Assembly: GCA_047495785.1 (NCBI GenBank)
Contig: JBLDXI010000024.1
Location: forward strand, 3,596,001 to 3,660,000
Length of the DNA stretch: 64,000 nucleotides
Source: Lepidodermella squamata
Lineage: Eukaryota > Gastrotricha
Direction of reading: 5' to 3'
Below the pieces are notes generated by a model. That model worked only from the letters and a program-made list of their open reading frames with translations. It did not search any database and was not told where the DNA came from. Positions 37,401 to 48,092 of this stretch are shown here, piece after piece (position 1 is the stretch's first letter; every line of letters begins with the position of its first letter). The position numbers and the translations under genes were made by a program.

Positions 37401-38956
37401 ATTTCGCCGTCCGCCCTCACCGTGAACAACCATAACGGTCACGCCTCACCGGACCGGGGCGTGAACCCGATTGCAGTTGCGACGGTTGCTCAAATTCAGT
37501 CGAACGGCCACCATGCGGTTGAAAATGACGGCCATGCCAAATTGTCGCGGCGCATGTCGAATTCATCGACCGAATCGTTCCGTTCCGGTTCACCGGCCGC
37601 GTTGTTATCGGGCGCTAGGTCGCCTACGTCATCAGCTCGCCGCCTATCGCCCCGAATTCCAGCGGCCGATTTGCCGTCGTCGAATAGCCCGAATTTCACG
37701 CTATCCGAGTCGGATGAGGAGCTGCTAGCGGATTTAAGGCGAAAGCGGCGCGGGTCGAAGTTGCAGGTTGCGGTTGATTCGGCCTCAGGCGAGTCGACCA
37801 GTTGCCAGGTCATACAGCGGCGCAGTCGTCGGTCTTCGGCCGCGTCTGGCTGCTCGCTGCCGGCCTTTGCGCCGCGGGCGTTCGACCTGGTCTGGGTGCG
37901 GTCTGCCTCGCCGAATGCGGCGCCCTGCCCCGGGCTGGTTATCGACCCGGCGGCGGTGGGCAATTCGGCACAGCCGTTGTTGCGGCGAATGCTGCCGAGC
38001 CAACCGTCGGCTGATGTGCTAGGCGCGAAGCCGGACTGCGCCGCTCTTCTCGTCTTTCATTTCGATTCAAAACAAACATGGTAAGCCTTGAAAATACTTG
38101 GAAAAGGCGTTCAAACTTTGAAATTGACTGGGAATTCGAAGAAAATTTTGAATTTTCCTGTGTCACTGAGTACCCTAATTCAGTATCAATTATATTCAAT
38201 TCAATTACTATCATTAAAAGTGGTACACACCCTAAATTTGTGCCCCAGCTTTAGTTTCACCTAGATAGAGGTTTTTGGAGTTTCGAGTTTTCCTTGCCTA
38301 ATCGATAAATCTCCCTATTAAGCGTATTGTGCTCAGCCCTCAGTATTGATAAATTACATCGAATTCTCACCCAAGGAGTAAAATCAATCCGGGCATTGAT
38401 TATCTCCAATTTTTCTTTTGATGCCGTTTTTCATGGACACCCTATTTAAATTTCTAAATGAAAAATTCCGACCCAAATTTCCTATTATCGAAAATCGAAA
38501 ACTATCATCAGACAGCAAAAATATTTGAAAGTCATCTTTTTTGTAGAACACGTGCATTATTCATATAACTTTGTTGACATCATGAGAACTTCGTAAACTT
38601 CTCAATCTAAAATTCGTACGTCACGCTTGAGACGCACTCGCGCATCGCCATTTAGGTTAGCGAAATCAGAAAAAATTTTCAATGAAAAATTGAAGTCACA
38701 GGTTGAGCTAGAGGGTCAAAAATCGAAATTGGAGTTTTTACAATGAAAATAAGATTTTGTATGTCTTTTCAGGCGCTGGGTGCCAACGTCGAAACTGGAG
38801 CCGCTTGACACAAGCCTGTCGATATCCGAGCTGCACCTGACTCCGGTGGCGCAGGACGCGTACCGCCGCGCGTGTCTCATATCGAGCCGACTGGCCTCGT
38901 CCGCCTCGCAGGGCCAGTCGCTCGCCTCGTCGTCACGCTCGGTCTCACCCGCGTGA
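31405..38956 (+). CDS. BRPF: BRPF/peregrin: PHD-zinc-PHD, bromodomain, PWWP protein
   Basis: Six exons, 31405-31743, 32427-33560, 34496-35444, 35687-36250, 36796-38080 and 38773-38956, give 1,484 residues in frame. The N-terminus has the BRPF-type segment [18 protein letters not shown]. An enhancer-of-polycomb-like stretch ([12 protein letters not shown]) follows. The PHD-zinc knuckle-PHD unit starts with CCICLDGDC near 239 and includes [20 protein letters not shown] and [11 protein letters not shown]. The bromodomain lies near 620-706 ([20 protein letters not shown], the conserved Asn in NCISFNP). A PWWP domain ([10 protein letters not shown]...[20 protein letters not shown]) crosses the last intron. 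BRPF proteins are scaffolds of MOZ/MORF/HBO1 histone acetyltransferases; nematode LIN-49 is the counterpart. The C2H2 finger at the start of vertebrate BRPF1 is absent. About 500 residues of Ser/Pro-rich linker separate bromodomain and PWWP. Confidence 0.92.
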
Positions 38957-39901
38957 GCAAAACAACTACACCACGAAGAAAAGAAAATCATCTGCCATTT
39001 GCGTGTTTGTGCTTTCATACTATTAAAAGGGACAAATAGCTCAGTGGAATGAATTCATGCGTTTATGCGACCTGATTGAAACACCATTCGTTTTTTTTGT
39101 CTCGACGACTTGCCGATGTGTCCCGTTTTTTGTTGAGCTGTTTTTTTGTAGACAGAAATTTGTTTGTTTTCTCTGTCTCTTGGTTTTTTTCGCTTTCTTT
39201 TCTGGAAGACGCAAAAGCCTAGATGGACTTGTATGTATAACCGCCACTTTTAGCCGTTCGTTATTATTGTTTAAAACAATCTTTCTAAAATCTCGCGCCT
39301 GTGAGACCATTTTGAGCAGTATGTTTCGCAACCCGGCTTATTTCATCATTACTAAGTTCAAAAGAATCGACGAGTTTTTTTTATACATGGCCCATCTCTA
39401 CACCTGTCTTATTTACCTGTTATTTGTATCTCTGTGCGATTAATATTCTAACGACTGGGCACTTTTTCCGGCTTTCTTAGTTGTACGATGTAACGTTATT
39501 CTAATTATTTCTTGTATTATCGTCTTGCGAGCAGTTACGCCCAGTGCTTCGTTTTTTCGTCTATCTCGTATCGTTTAAAGTGGATCAACTAAAAAATCCG
39601 ACTACACCACACAAGTTTCTTTCTCGTTGATTTTCACGGTTTTTCTTCTTCTTCTTCTTCTCCGGATTCTTCTTCTCGAGACGGCGCATCAATTGTAGAC
39701 TTGTGTTGCTGCTACTTTATATAGCAAGAAAACGATCGAAAATTGTAACGCGTGCGTTGACTTGAAAAGTAAACGTTTTGCTCAGTTTTTAGTTTCGCTG
39801 TGTCTTTTTTGCGTTCATTTTGGTTTCGATTTCCCCCTTCGATTTCAGTTCAGTTATTTAAAAATTTTCCACCCCAAATTTAGCTTCCAATTTAAACAAA
39901 T
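38957..39901. other. BRPF 3' UTR and intergenic spacer
   Basis: 0.95 kb, T-rich, with a CTT microsatellite near 39644-39663. No gene seen. Confidence 0.6.
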
Positions 39902-40495
39902 ATGGAACAGGACCAGGTGAGGGAAAAGGTGGAAGTGATGAAAATAGATGCTGATGACCTATTCAGGCGAGGTTTGTGGGAAAAAAGACGCAACATCCGC
40001 CTTAATTATTCCGCTAATTTAAGGCGAATTCACTGAAGCGATTGAAATTTACACGGAGGCAATCAAATTGTGCCCGGATGATTCGAGACTACTGACCAAT
40101 CGCAGCAAATGTGCGATGAACATTGGAAATTACGATTCCGCCTTGAGAGGTGGGCAACATTTGGAAGGATGAGAATAAATTATTCACAAATTTGGGGATT
40201 TTTAGACGCCAATAAAGCGCTGGATTTGAGCGGGCAATGCGCGTCATCCTACGCCCATAAGATCAATCTGCTGCGGAAAATGGGCCGAAATCGGGATGCG
40301 GATTTCACCTTTCAAGAGGCGTGTGACAGGATTCCAAGATTTGAGGTTAGTATGTTCCTCATCGGCAAAATGTGCGCCTTTTTCTATTCTTTTTTTCTGC
40401 AGGATTTTTTCGAAGCCGAAGCTCCTAAGTCACCGTCCGGCGGTTGGTGGCAATCGGTCACTTCGTACTTTTCAAGAGGAAATTCGAAACGCTGA
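39902..40495 (+). CDS. Small tetratricopeptide-repeat protein
   Basis: Exons 39902-39971, 40024-40149, 40206-40345 and 40403-40495 join in phases 1, 1 and 0 across 52-57 bp introns and give 142 residues. About three TPR helix pairs are visible: ADDLFRRGEFTEAIEIYTEAIKL is cut by the first intron, then LLTNRSKCAMNIGNYDSALRDANKALDL and HKINLLRKMGRNRDADFTFQEA. The spacing matches TPR clamps of co-chaperones such as DNAJC7, STI1 or TTC proteins. The C-terminus (GGWWQSVTSYFSRG) is short and unusual. No J domain or other module follows, so the partner and role are unknown. Each intron is short and each phase fits, so the gene model is firm. Confidence 0.78.
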
Positions 40496-40944
40496 AAATA
40501 ATCTGCTTTCCCCCTCAATACCTCGAACAAGTTTTGACTGAATGCTGAAATTGGAGATTTATTGTGATATTTTCTGTTTAAACCCGAATTCTGAAATGAT
40601 CTGCTAGACTTTTCGAAACATTTTGTTGATCTCAAATATGATTTTTTACAACCAGGATTTTGCCTCTGTAACGCTATTTCTGAATAAAATCGATGTGATT
40701 TGAAGGAAGTCGAACGCAGACGGCGGACTCGGATTAATTTTTAACGTTAAAAGCAGTTAGCCTAGGGTCCCCAGACTTGTTTACTTTCAAGTTCTCGGCG
40801 TCGCGACGTTTACAGCCGGCAAAACTAGCTCCTGAATGATTCATGAGATTTCAGCTTTCAGCTTAAAGCGTTGTCTCACTGAAAAATCGTCCATCCTGAA
40901 ATTTTGTCCGTCTATGACCTAAATAGCTGAAGGAAATTTACGAC

Positions 40945-43900
40945 ATGCAGTTGTACATCATGTTATCGGTTTCAAGTGAGCTTCATAATTTAGCGAAAGG
41001 CTGGTATTAAAGGGTTGATTTATTGACTACTAACAGTATGTAGCGCCATGGCGCAGTTGCAATGTGCTGGAGGAGTGTATCAGCCTCAATTTTCCTATCA
41101 AACACCGGCTAACCGAAGTACGAATTGGCACTACTACTACACTCTAGGAATGAGCACAGCTAGCCAGAATCCGGGTACCACTCGCTTGGTAGACGAGAAC
41201 ATATGGTTTGACGGGGCTATGTGGACAAAAAACGTACGGGGCGGTTACCATTTTGAAATTGCTAAATTAGAACCTAATTTCATCACAGGTTTTCGACTTG
41301 AATGATTTCTATGCAGAAGTGACGGTTGACATGGGCAATTTCAGCAGTGCAAGTTCAGTATTCGGCTACAACATCATGATAACGAATCCGACAGGCATAT
41401 ACCACCCTCCCTGTGGCTACCTTGCCCATGACATTGATCGAGAGTATGGCGTTCGTCGCAATAGTCATGTCGGCCTGTCAATCTACATAGGAACGTATAA
41501 CTACGTGAACGGGAATCAAATATACCCGAACGCGGATGGTGTGAAATGGTGGTCCAACTGCCCGAACACTGACTACTGCTGGGCACCTGCTACCAATGCG
41601 GCGAAGACTGCATTCGCTAATACTTACATGAGGCGAAAGGCGACTTGGAAAATACGAATGCAGCAGAGGAACTTCACAATCGATGTCTGCATCTTCAATA
41701 CGACTAACTGTACGCGAACACTGTCTAACATTACGATGGCAATTCCTCTGCAGAACTTCGCTCCTGCCGGTATGCAATTCGGATTGGCTACGAGTAACGG
41801 CAATACTCCGATGTATGTCGATGTCTTCTCGATTGATATGTGGGATTGTGGATCCGTGCCGTACACAACGCCTGTAAGTTCGATATCGTCCAGTTTTTCG
41901 TCGTCATTATACTCTCTTACAGGTCACTCCGACGGATCTAATGTGCGCTGGAGGGTCTATACAACCACAGCTTTCTTACCAACAATGGAGTGATTTAGCG
42001 ACTTACTGGAGCTGGTATCGATCATCTAGCCTAAATCAGACTTTAGTCCCAGTAGGCGCAACTCGACTTCTATCTGCAAATACGTATCAATCTGGTTCCA
42101 TGTGGTCGAACGCAGTAGGTTTCATCACCTTCGTTAAGCCAGGGTTTTTAACCTTAATTTAATAGCAATTTTCGCTGAATAATTTCTACATCGAAGCTAC
42201 AGTTGAAATGAGTCCTTTCATCGATGACTCGACAATATTTCCTGAGGGTTTCGGAATCGTTATTTCCAATCAAGCAGCAATTGTTCGCCCTGCAGGGTTT
42301 CTAACATACTCCACAGGGAACGAGTATGGCCTAACACGTGCGAGTCACATCGGCTTCAGTGTCATGGTTCGACCGAGTTCGCTATCCGTATTCAGCAGTC
42401 TCTTGACAACGCCGAACAGTGCGACCTTCTTAGCTGGGCAATACAAATGGGGCAATTTGACGCACTTTCTGAATGACGCCTACATCTCCACGAAAGCTAC
42501 GTGGCAAGTCCGAGTTCAGAACTCGACGCTGAACGTGAATGTTTGCAAATTCGGGACAGTCTATTGCATGAGCATGTTGGCGAATGTTACGATGAGTAAC
42601 TCGATTCAAGGCGCATTCGGTGGGCAAAACATGTCGCTGGGCATTATTGGTTTCAATAAGAACTATACGACGTTCCTCGATGTCCACCAAGTCAAAGTTT
42701 ACGACTGTATTCTAACGACTTCAACGAGTACAACAACTACAACAACGTCAACCCCAAGCACAACTTCGACCACTACGACTACGATTACGACTTCGACCCC
42801 GTCAACCAGTTCAACTACAACCACAGAGCCATTAACAAGCACGACCACCACTGCTTCAACGAGCACAAGTTCAACAAGTACTCCTACTATGACTACTAGC
42901 TCAACTACCACAGCAGCTACAAGCACATCTGCAACGACGTCGACTGCATCTACGTCTACAACTTCGACCGCTCCCACGACTTCTACGACTACCAAATCAA
43001 CAACCTCCACCAGCGCTGCGACAATGAGCACCACACCAGAGACTTCAACTAGTACGTCAACGATACGGATTAACTCAACACCAACATCAGCTCAAACACC
43101 TACATCAACAGCAACAAACTCGGTAAGAAAGTCTAATAGACGTCTCATATACCAAGAGATTGAATTTCTCTAAGCGGCAACCCAACTTCGAACAGTATTG
43201 AGAGCTTAGCTATGTTTTTGCAGATTACATCGACTACCACATCTGCATCTACATCGACTACTCCATCAACATCGACTATCAGCGCTTCATCGGATTCAAA
43301 CTTGCCGACTTCAACAACTCAAGATACCACCTCATCAGGACCTGTGAGGGAAAATTGATCTGATTCCTTGTCATTTAACGAATCTTTTCTATAGTTCCTA
43401 ATCACATCCATAAGTTCCTCCGCGACGACATTCTCAATTCGGAGGTCCACGATTGCTCCGCCATCAACAATCCCGGTATAACGATTTACTTTGTATCTGA
43501 ACAATCCAATGATATGCTACTGTTAAAGGTTATCCAACCTGCTACGGATCGTTCGATTGATATTTTCAATCCCGATCCAGTTACGGGATTTCCAATTCCA
43601 ACTCTCATCGACGGCAACATGATTCCAACAATACACTTTGACGATCTAAAGCCCTGCCCTTACATCAGCCCAGATATCAGGTACGCCACTTCTTGCCGAA
43701 AACTGTGTATTCATGTCTGCTCTCATCAAGATCCCCCGCTGCAGGCACGATGATTTATCTTACGTTGAATATTGAACGATTGAACTCGATTGACACAATG
43801 TCGCGACAAATTTCGATATTGGCATCATTGTTCTTACAATGGTTCAACGGAGTCTGCAGTAGCGAATGTACAGCGGTGAATGGCGAAGACAAGGAACGTT

Positions 43901-44733
43901 TGGTTATGGCAAACAGAGATGAAGTCTGGCTTCCGAGAGTCCGATTCGCCAACGGAACTAACGATCTATACATGTTAGGTTCGGCTTTCACTGAGGATAT
44001 CGAAATTGCGTACTACCCCACCAAACCCAACCGGACTCTTTACTTCTATTGGTCTAGATTCGGAACCCTTGTTTCGAAGTGTGAGCTTCAGCTGAAGAAC
44101 TATCCATTTGACACCCAGACGTGTGATTTCACATTCATCATTGATGAAACTCCGAACTACCTTGATTTTGGCGGAGTTTTTCTCGGCGGGGCTGATCATA
44201 TCACCAATAATTTGTGGCTATTCAAAAATTACACATTCAAGCGTGGCTATGTGAAGTCTTTGAAGCGAAGAGATAGCATGTCTAGCTATGTGAGATTTAC
44301 TCTGACCTTTGCTAGAGAGCCCACTCAGTTTATAGTGAATTTCCTCACCCCTTGTTACATTCTCGTTGGCTTAGTTTTCATTAGTTTTGTTATCGATCCT
44401 GATATCATTGATCGAGCCTCACTGTGCTGCTTCATCATGTTAGCTCTAATTGTGGCTGAATCTGATGTCTTAGGCAACGTTCCTGAAACTTCTGAGCGAA
44501 TGTTGTACGTTGAATACATGCTGATGATTACAGGTCTGACGGGATACATTACTGCTTACGATATGATCGCTTGGATGTTTGTTAAAAAATACCGTGAAAT
44601 ACTGCAAATTGAGGTGAACATATTGCTATTTCCGCCCATGTCAGCCATTCGAGCTCTGGATCTGGTTGTTTTCTTGACCGGCATCGTTGCATTCTTGGGA
44701 ATTAACATTTACGCAGCCCTTATTGCTTTTTAA
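40945..44733 (+). CDS. Cys-loop ligand-gated ion channel with tandem N-terminal modules and mucin stalk
   Basis: Eight exons, 40945-40975, 41037-41233, 41289-41873, 41923-42114, 42166-43122, 43223-43342, 43415-43680 and 43731-44733, sum to 1,116 codons plus stop. Residues 1-16 (MQLYIMLSVSICSAMA) form a signal peptide. Two repeats of about 210 residues follow, each with CAGG...QPQxSY, FY(A/I)E(A/V)TV and a Trp-rich, Cys-paired beta pattern; the pattern suggests a concanavalin-like jelly roll but I cannot name the family. Next is a Thr/Ser stalk of about 180 residues, then a ligand-binding domain with the canonical 13-residue Cys-loop (CELQLKNYPFDTQTC) and four membrane helices, the first with the conserved Pro (FLTPCYILVG). 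The channel opens on a transmitter or other ligand, here unknown. The second helix is divergent. Intron phases 0/0 at the stalk make it one gene, though the join at 43343-43414 uses a weak acceptor (CATAAG). Confidence 0.75.
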
Positions 44734-44741
44734 TCACACCG

Positions 44742-44747
44742 AATAAA
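44742..44747 (+). terminator. Poly(A) signal of the Cys-loop receptor gene
   Basis: AATAAA begins 9 bases after the TAA stop. The short distance would give a very compact 3' UTR. Confidence 0.55.
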
Positions 44748-45224
44748 ACTCCTGAGACGTGAAATTAAAGTTAAAAATTTTGAGATTCGCATTGCTTGTT
44801 TAGCATCCAGGGTCGATATCGACTCCATTTTTCGCCACTAAAAACAGGGTTTCCTTCGGCGGCTGCTCGAAACGAAAACGAACCGGCATTAGAGTTCATT
44901 GTTTTTCTGACTGGCTCAAATGCATAGGCAATATGTAGGTACTTTTCCGTCAACATCCACTCAGCCTCTCATGAATTTTTTCATGATGCCTTTGTAAGGA
45001 CATTACATCTGCCCGTAATAATAAGATCTATAACTGATACCATGAAATTTAATAATCCTTCGTGCCTGTGCGATGCCTTAATTTGTGCCCTACAACATCT
45101 TCTGCCCACGCTGGGTGCTGGTTCGATAAGGAGTCAATTTCGTGACTTCTGTAAGACAGCAACCTTTCATCTAGGGTGAGAAAACCATGGTACAAAAGTG
45201 GCTTTTTACTTCGCATGAAAATCT

Positions 45225-46133
45225 CTAGGCAGGGCATTGACTTGCACCATAAGTTAGTTCCTCTTCAAAGCCGAACAAAGTGAAGCCTCTAGCTCGATGA
45301 AGGGAGTCAAGAGCAATTGTGAAAAACGTGAGAATAACAAATAAAGCTTCAACAACGTATGTCATTGGCGCCAGGCACCCACACACCCTGCAGAAACAAA
45401 TTTTCTGGCAAACTCTTGCAAGCACGGCGTAAATTTTAAGACAAAGGAAGATAAAATAAGTCAAAGCTGCTGCGAAAGCCAGAGCTCGGAACAGATACCG
45501 ATGAACAGCATCGTTCTCCCGACTCAGCGGACAATGGAAGTGCCAAACCATATTCGACACAGTGAGTTCAGCAAATGCGATGAATAACGCAATTCTATGG
45601 ATAACCATGCATACCCCAGACGAAATTTTGCACGAACCGCAACTAAGTTTTGAGTCGAATTTCGGCTTTTTCTTGTCCTTATCGGTAGATTCTAACATTG
45701 CTTCGTCGGCAGCATCTTCAGCCTTTGTCTTAGGGCCATCCTCCTCTTCGCGATTGTGGAACTCATCAAGGCCGAAATTCGGGAAAATTCCGATCAATGG
45801 GAACATAAAAGCACCCAAGAAAAGATCGAAAGCGATGAAGAAGATTTCGTCGTCCTTCCTAGCCATCGGATGAGCGAAGAGTTCCGCTAGGTTGATTGCA
45901 ATCAAGGTGAATCCAATGAATGTGCAAAATGTTAACATCAATTTGTACTGGCATGCTGTAGAATTGCCGAAGTGACGCGTTAGAGTCACCCATTTCCGCT
46001 GCCGTGTGATCAATGTGTCTTTGATTGCGATGGCTATGTAGAATATTATTAGCAGTCCAACGATTAAGAGGAGTACAAAGCTGAATGCGATAACTATCCA
46101 TTCACTGGGCCGCAACTCGCCATCAACGGCCAT
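45225..46133 (-). CDS. Multipass membrane protein, family not recognised
   Basis: A single minus-strand frame of 302 residues from ATG (AAAAAGATGGCC context). About six hydrophobic helices: WIVIAFSFVLLLIVGLLIIFY (12-32), LTFCTFIGFTLIAINLAELF (70-90), FIAFDLFLGAFMFPLIGIF (100-120), a pair near 178-200, AFAAALTYFIFLCLKIYAVL near 225-245 and VVEALFVILTFFTIALDSL near 265-285. The middle loop (about 125-160) is acidic then lysine-rich, and Cys-rich segments (CGSCKISSGVC, CFCRVCGC) flank helices four to six. It converges tail-to-tail on the Cys-loop gene. I cannot place it in a family. The long intact frame supports a real gene, possibly with an unseen 5' exon. Confidence 0.65.
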   Translation of the reverse strand: MAVDGELRPSEWIVIAFSFVLLLIVGLLIIFYIAIAIKDTLITRQRKWVTLTRHFGNSTACQYKLMLTFCTFIGFTLIAINLAELFAHPMARKDDEIFFIAFDLFLGAFMFPLIGIFPNFGLDEFHNREEEDGPKTKAEDAADEAMLESTDKDKKKPKFDSKLSCGSCKISSGVCMVIHRIALFIAFAELTVSNMVWHFHCPLSRENDAVHRYLFRALAFAAALTYFIFLCLKIYAVLARVCQKICFCRVCGCLAPMTYVVEALFVILTFFTIALDSLHRARGFTLFGFEEELTYGASQCPA

Positions 46134-46649
46134 CTTTTTATACTTTCTTGCTAAACCACTTGAAAGAAAAGTAGCAGAATTTACTGCTCAGAAACAATTA
46201 CAGCGACTTTATCTCTAATTTGTTTATGCAGCTTATCTCGCAGCCGGTAGTGAAGTGTGGAATGCGTAGCAGACAAAAAACCACGCAAGGCCAATAATAC
46301 TAGAAAATATGGGGGTGTAAAGATTTCGCTACCAAACGGTACAATTCTCCACAATTGACTCTGCTTTCATAATTTCTAGATAATAATTGGGATGGATAGG
46401 TTTACTGTAATATGGCTCGATCAAAAAATGAGATGATCGTAAAAAAACCGCTGTAACGTGAATAAATTACAAGTTTGCACAGCAGGCCTGGAAATGAGCG
46501 AAATTAAATGACTGTCCTCATCGTATTCACTTTTTTATTGCATGAGTTAAAACAAAGAAGTCAAGAAAATAGAGGAAAATACAGCTCGAATTTGTAAAGC
46601 TCTTAATATATATATATTTATATGAGACATCGTTACACATGCTCAGGTT
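46134..46649. other. Intergenic spacer
   Basis: 0.5 kb between the orphan membrane gene start and the end of the SANTA-only gene, both minus strand. It should hold the promoter of the former and the 3' end of the latter; TTTATTGC near 46535 reads AATAAA on the minus strand. Confidence 0.5.
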
Positions 46650-47379
46650 TCAGCGACAATTTTCACAATCGGATAGTGCTTCGTTTTTGCACTCATTATC
46701 GTTCGCCTTTCGCTTAGCTCTTATAAGCGCCATGGCGGCTCTCGCTTTCACCAAGCCTCGGCGTTGCTGGAGTTATTAGAAAGCAGGCAATTCAGTTACA
46801 TCGAATCATCTTGAAAATGTATGATCATACCTTGCTACCCCCTTTCGGTCGACCAGCCGGCCTATGCGGCCGTAATACCGGGTCCTTGCGCTTCTTGGCG
46901 GTTTTGACTTTCTCCGGAACGTTTTCAACATCGACGATAACCGATTCTTCTGTTGGATTGGGTATGACATCGTTCTCTTCTATACATACTTCGATCTCAG
47001 AAGTATTGATGCTCGGCGGAGGGGTTGGCGGTTGATTCCGTCTCTCTCGACAGCGCGCAAGTTCGGCTGTAACCAGCACTGCCCAATTTTCTGGGAACCC
47101 CTTCGATAACTGTTTTACAAATTCAGCACTAAATGTCCTGGACATTGCAGTGAGATTAGGCGGCCCAACCAGGCTCAGAATGGCTCCTGAGCCGGTGCCC
47201 ACGATAGTTTCCATGAAACGTTCGACAACAGGGCTCGATGTAACTGGGATGCAAGTTTTTATATTCACTCCAGCGATTAGGATTGAGGTCATTGGGATGT
47301 CGGGAACTAGATGCCAGCTGCGAACCAGCGCAGCTGGTGGCATTAAACTTTGATATGTAAAATCCTTATCGCCGTGATT
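46650..47379 (-). CDS. SANTA-domain protein, KNL-2-like short paralogue (5' exon not found)
   Basis: Exon 47379-46831 opens after the acceptor TTTTTAG and exon 46766-46650 ends with a stop; both are phase 0 and together give 221 residues. The first carries a complete SANTA domain: WHLVPDIPMTS, SSPVVERFMETIV, TGSGAILSLVGPP, FVKQLSKGFPENW. A Pro/acidic linker and an AT-hook-like patch (RPAGRPKG) follow, then a basic tail rich in Arg/Lys/Ala. SANTA domains mark KNL-2/M18BP1, which brings new CENP-A to centromeres. Unlike the neighbouring copies there is no Myb repeat after it, so it may be truncated or act without Myb DNA contacts. Its first exon or start codon was not found; the sequence ahead of it is crowded by a broken SANTA relic at 47787-48015. 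Confidence 0.7.
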
Positions 47380-47786
47380 CTAAAAATGTCAAAAAGAGAT
47401 GGAAAGGCAGAATGAAAAGAGAGATGAAAATTTTGTAACCAGATGCAATAAACATTCCTGCAATAAAATCCGCACCTCTTATTTGAATTGAGCTATATAT
47501 TGTAAAAAAACACTTGCTATAATCGAATTAAACATAAAAAAAGCTCCTTTTTATTTTTGTAATCTTCATGACATTGAGCAATAATAATCATCAACAAAGA
47601 TAGGTGGCGAGAATCCAGGAAATAAAACAGCCACAATTACTCATGGCCAATCATTTCCCAACATTTACTATGACGAACTAAGTGAGAAATCGCCATGAGG
47701 TAATTATGCCGAGAAGACATACGTAAAAATGCTGGAAATAGCGAAAAGACATCATAGCATAATTTATTGAATGAAAACATTCGGAA

Positions 47787-48015
47787 TCACAAAAACCGGT
47801 ATTTGTGTGACCAGGAAGCCGCGAAATCGTCTCCAAGCATTTTCTCCCACAAGCGCCGACACATCTTCTTGCAGGCGTACATTGGAATATCGGGAATTAA
47901 ATGCCAGCTTCGAGGTATTAAATACTGCTAAATATCATACCTAGCACTGAGATTTAAAAATGCTGGAAAACGATATTTCAAAGATGATGAAAACCAACAA
48001 ATGCGCTTATTGAGA
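47787..48015 (-). pseudogene. Broken 5' piece of a SANTA gene
   Basis: A minus-strand frame, YLIPRSWHLIPDIPM, copies the start of the SANTA exon (compare SWHLVPDIPM at 47310), then runs into unrelated residues and stops at 47789-47787. Upstream, near 47985-48015, GGCACTATTT...AAGCGCATTTG matches the sequence around the proposed start exon of the gene at 58123 (GGCACTATTT...ATGCAAGCGTATTTG), but the ATG is gone and the GT donor has become GC. Both signs point to a dead duplicate of a KNL-2-like 5' end. Confidence 0.6.
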
Positions 48016-48092
48016 AAATAGTGCCGATATTATAAAGAAAGTTATGAAATTTCTGAGTAAAAATTTCACCTCGAAACATAGAAGATGGAAGC

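Noticed and set aside
42699-43034. A 111-codon minus-strand frame rich in Val, Glu and Leu
   Set aside because: It is the reverse complement of the Thr/Ser-rich mucin stalk (ACN and TCN codons read backwards as Val, Glu and Asp-like codons). Low-complexity shadow.
43344-43415. Using the stronger-looking TTTTCTATAG acceptor for the Cys-loop receptor's sixth exon
   Set aside because: It puts the receptor out of frame after a phase-0 donor. The nearby CATAAG acceptor restores FLRDDIL in phase, and other introns here also end in AAG.
46808-47035. + strand frame opposite the SANTA exon
   Set aside because: Shadow of the minus-strand SANTA/AT-hook coding sequence, which has a clear domain match.
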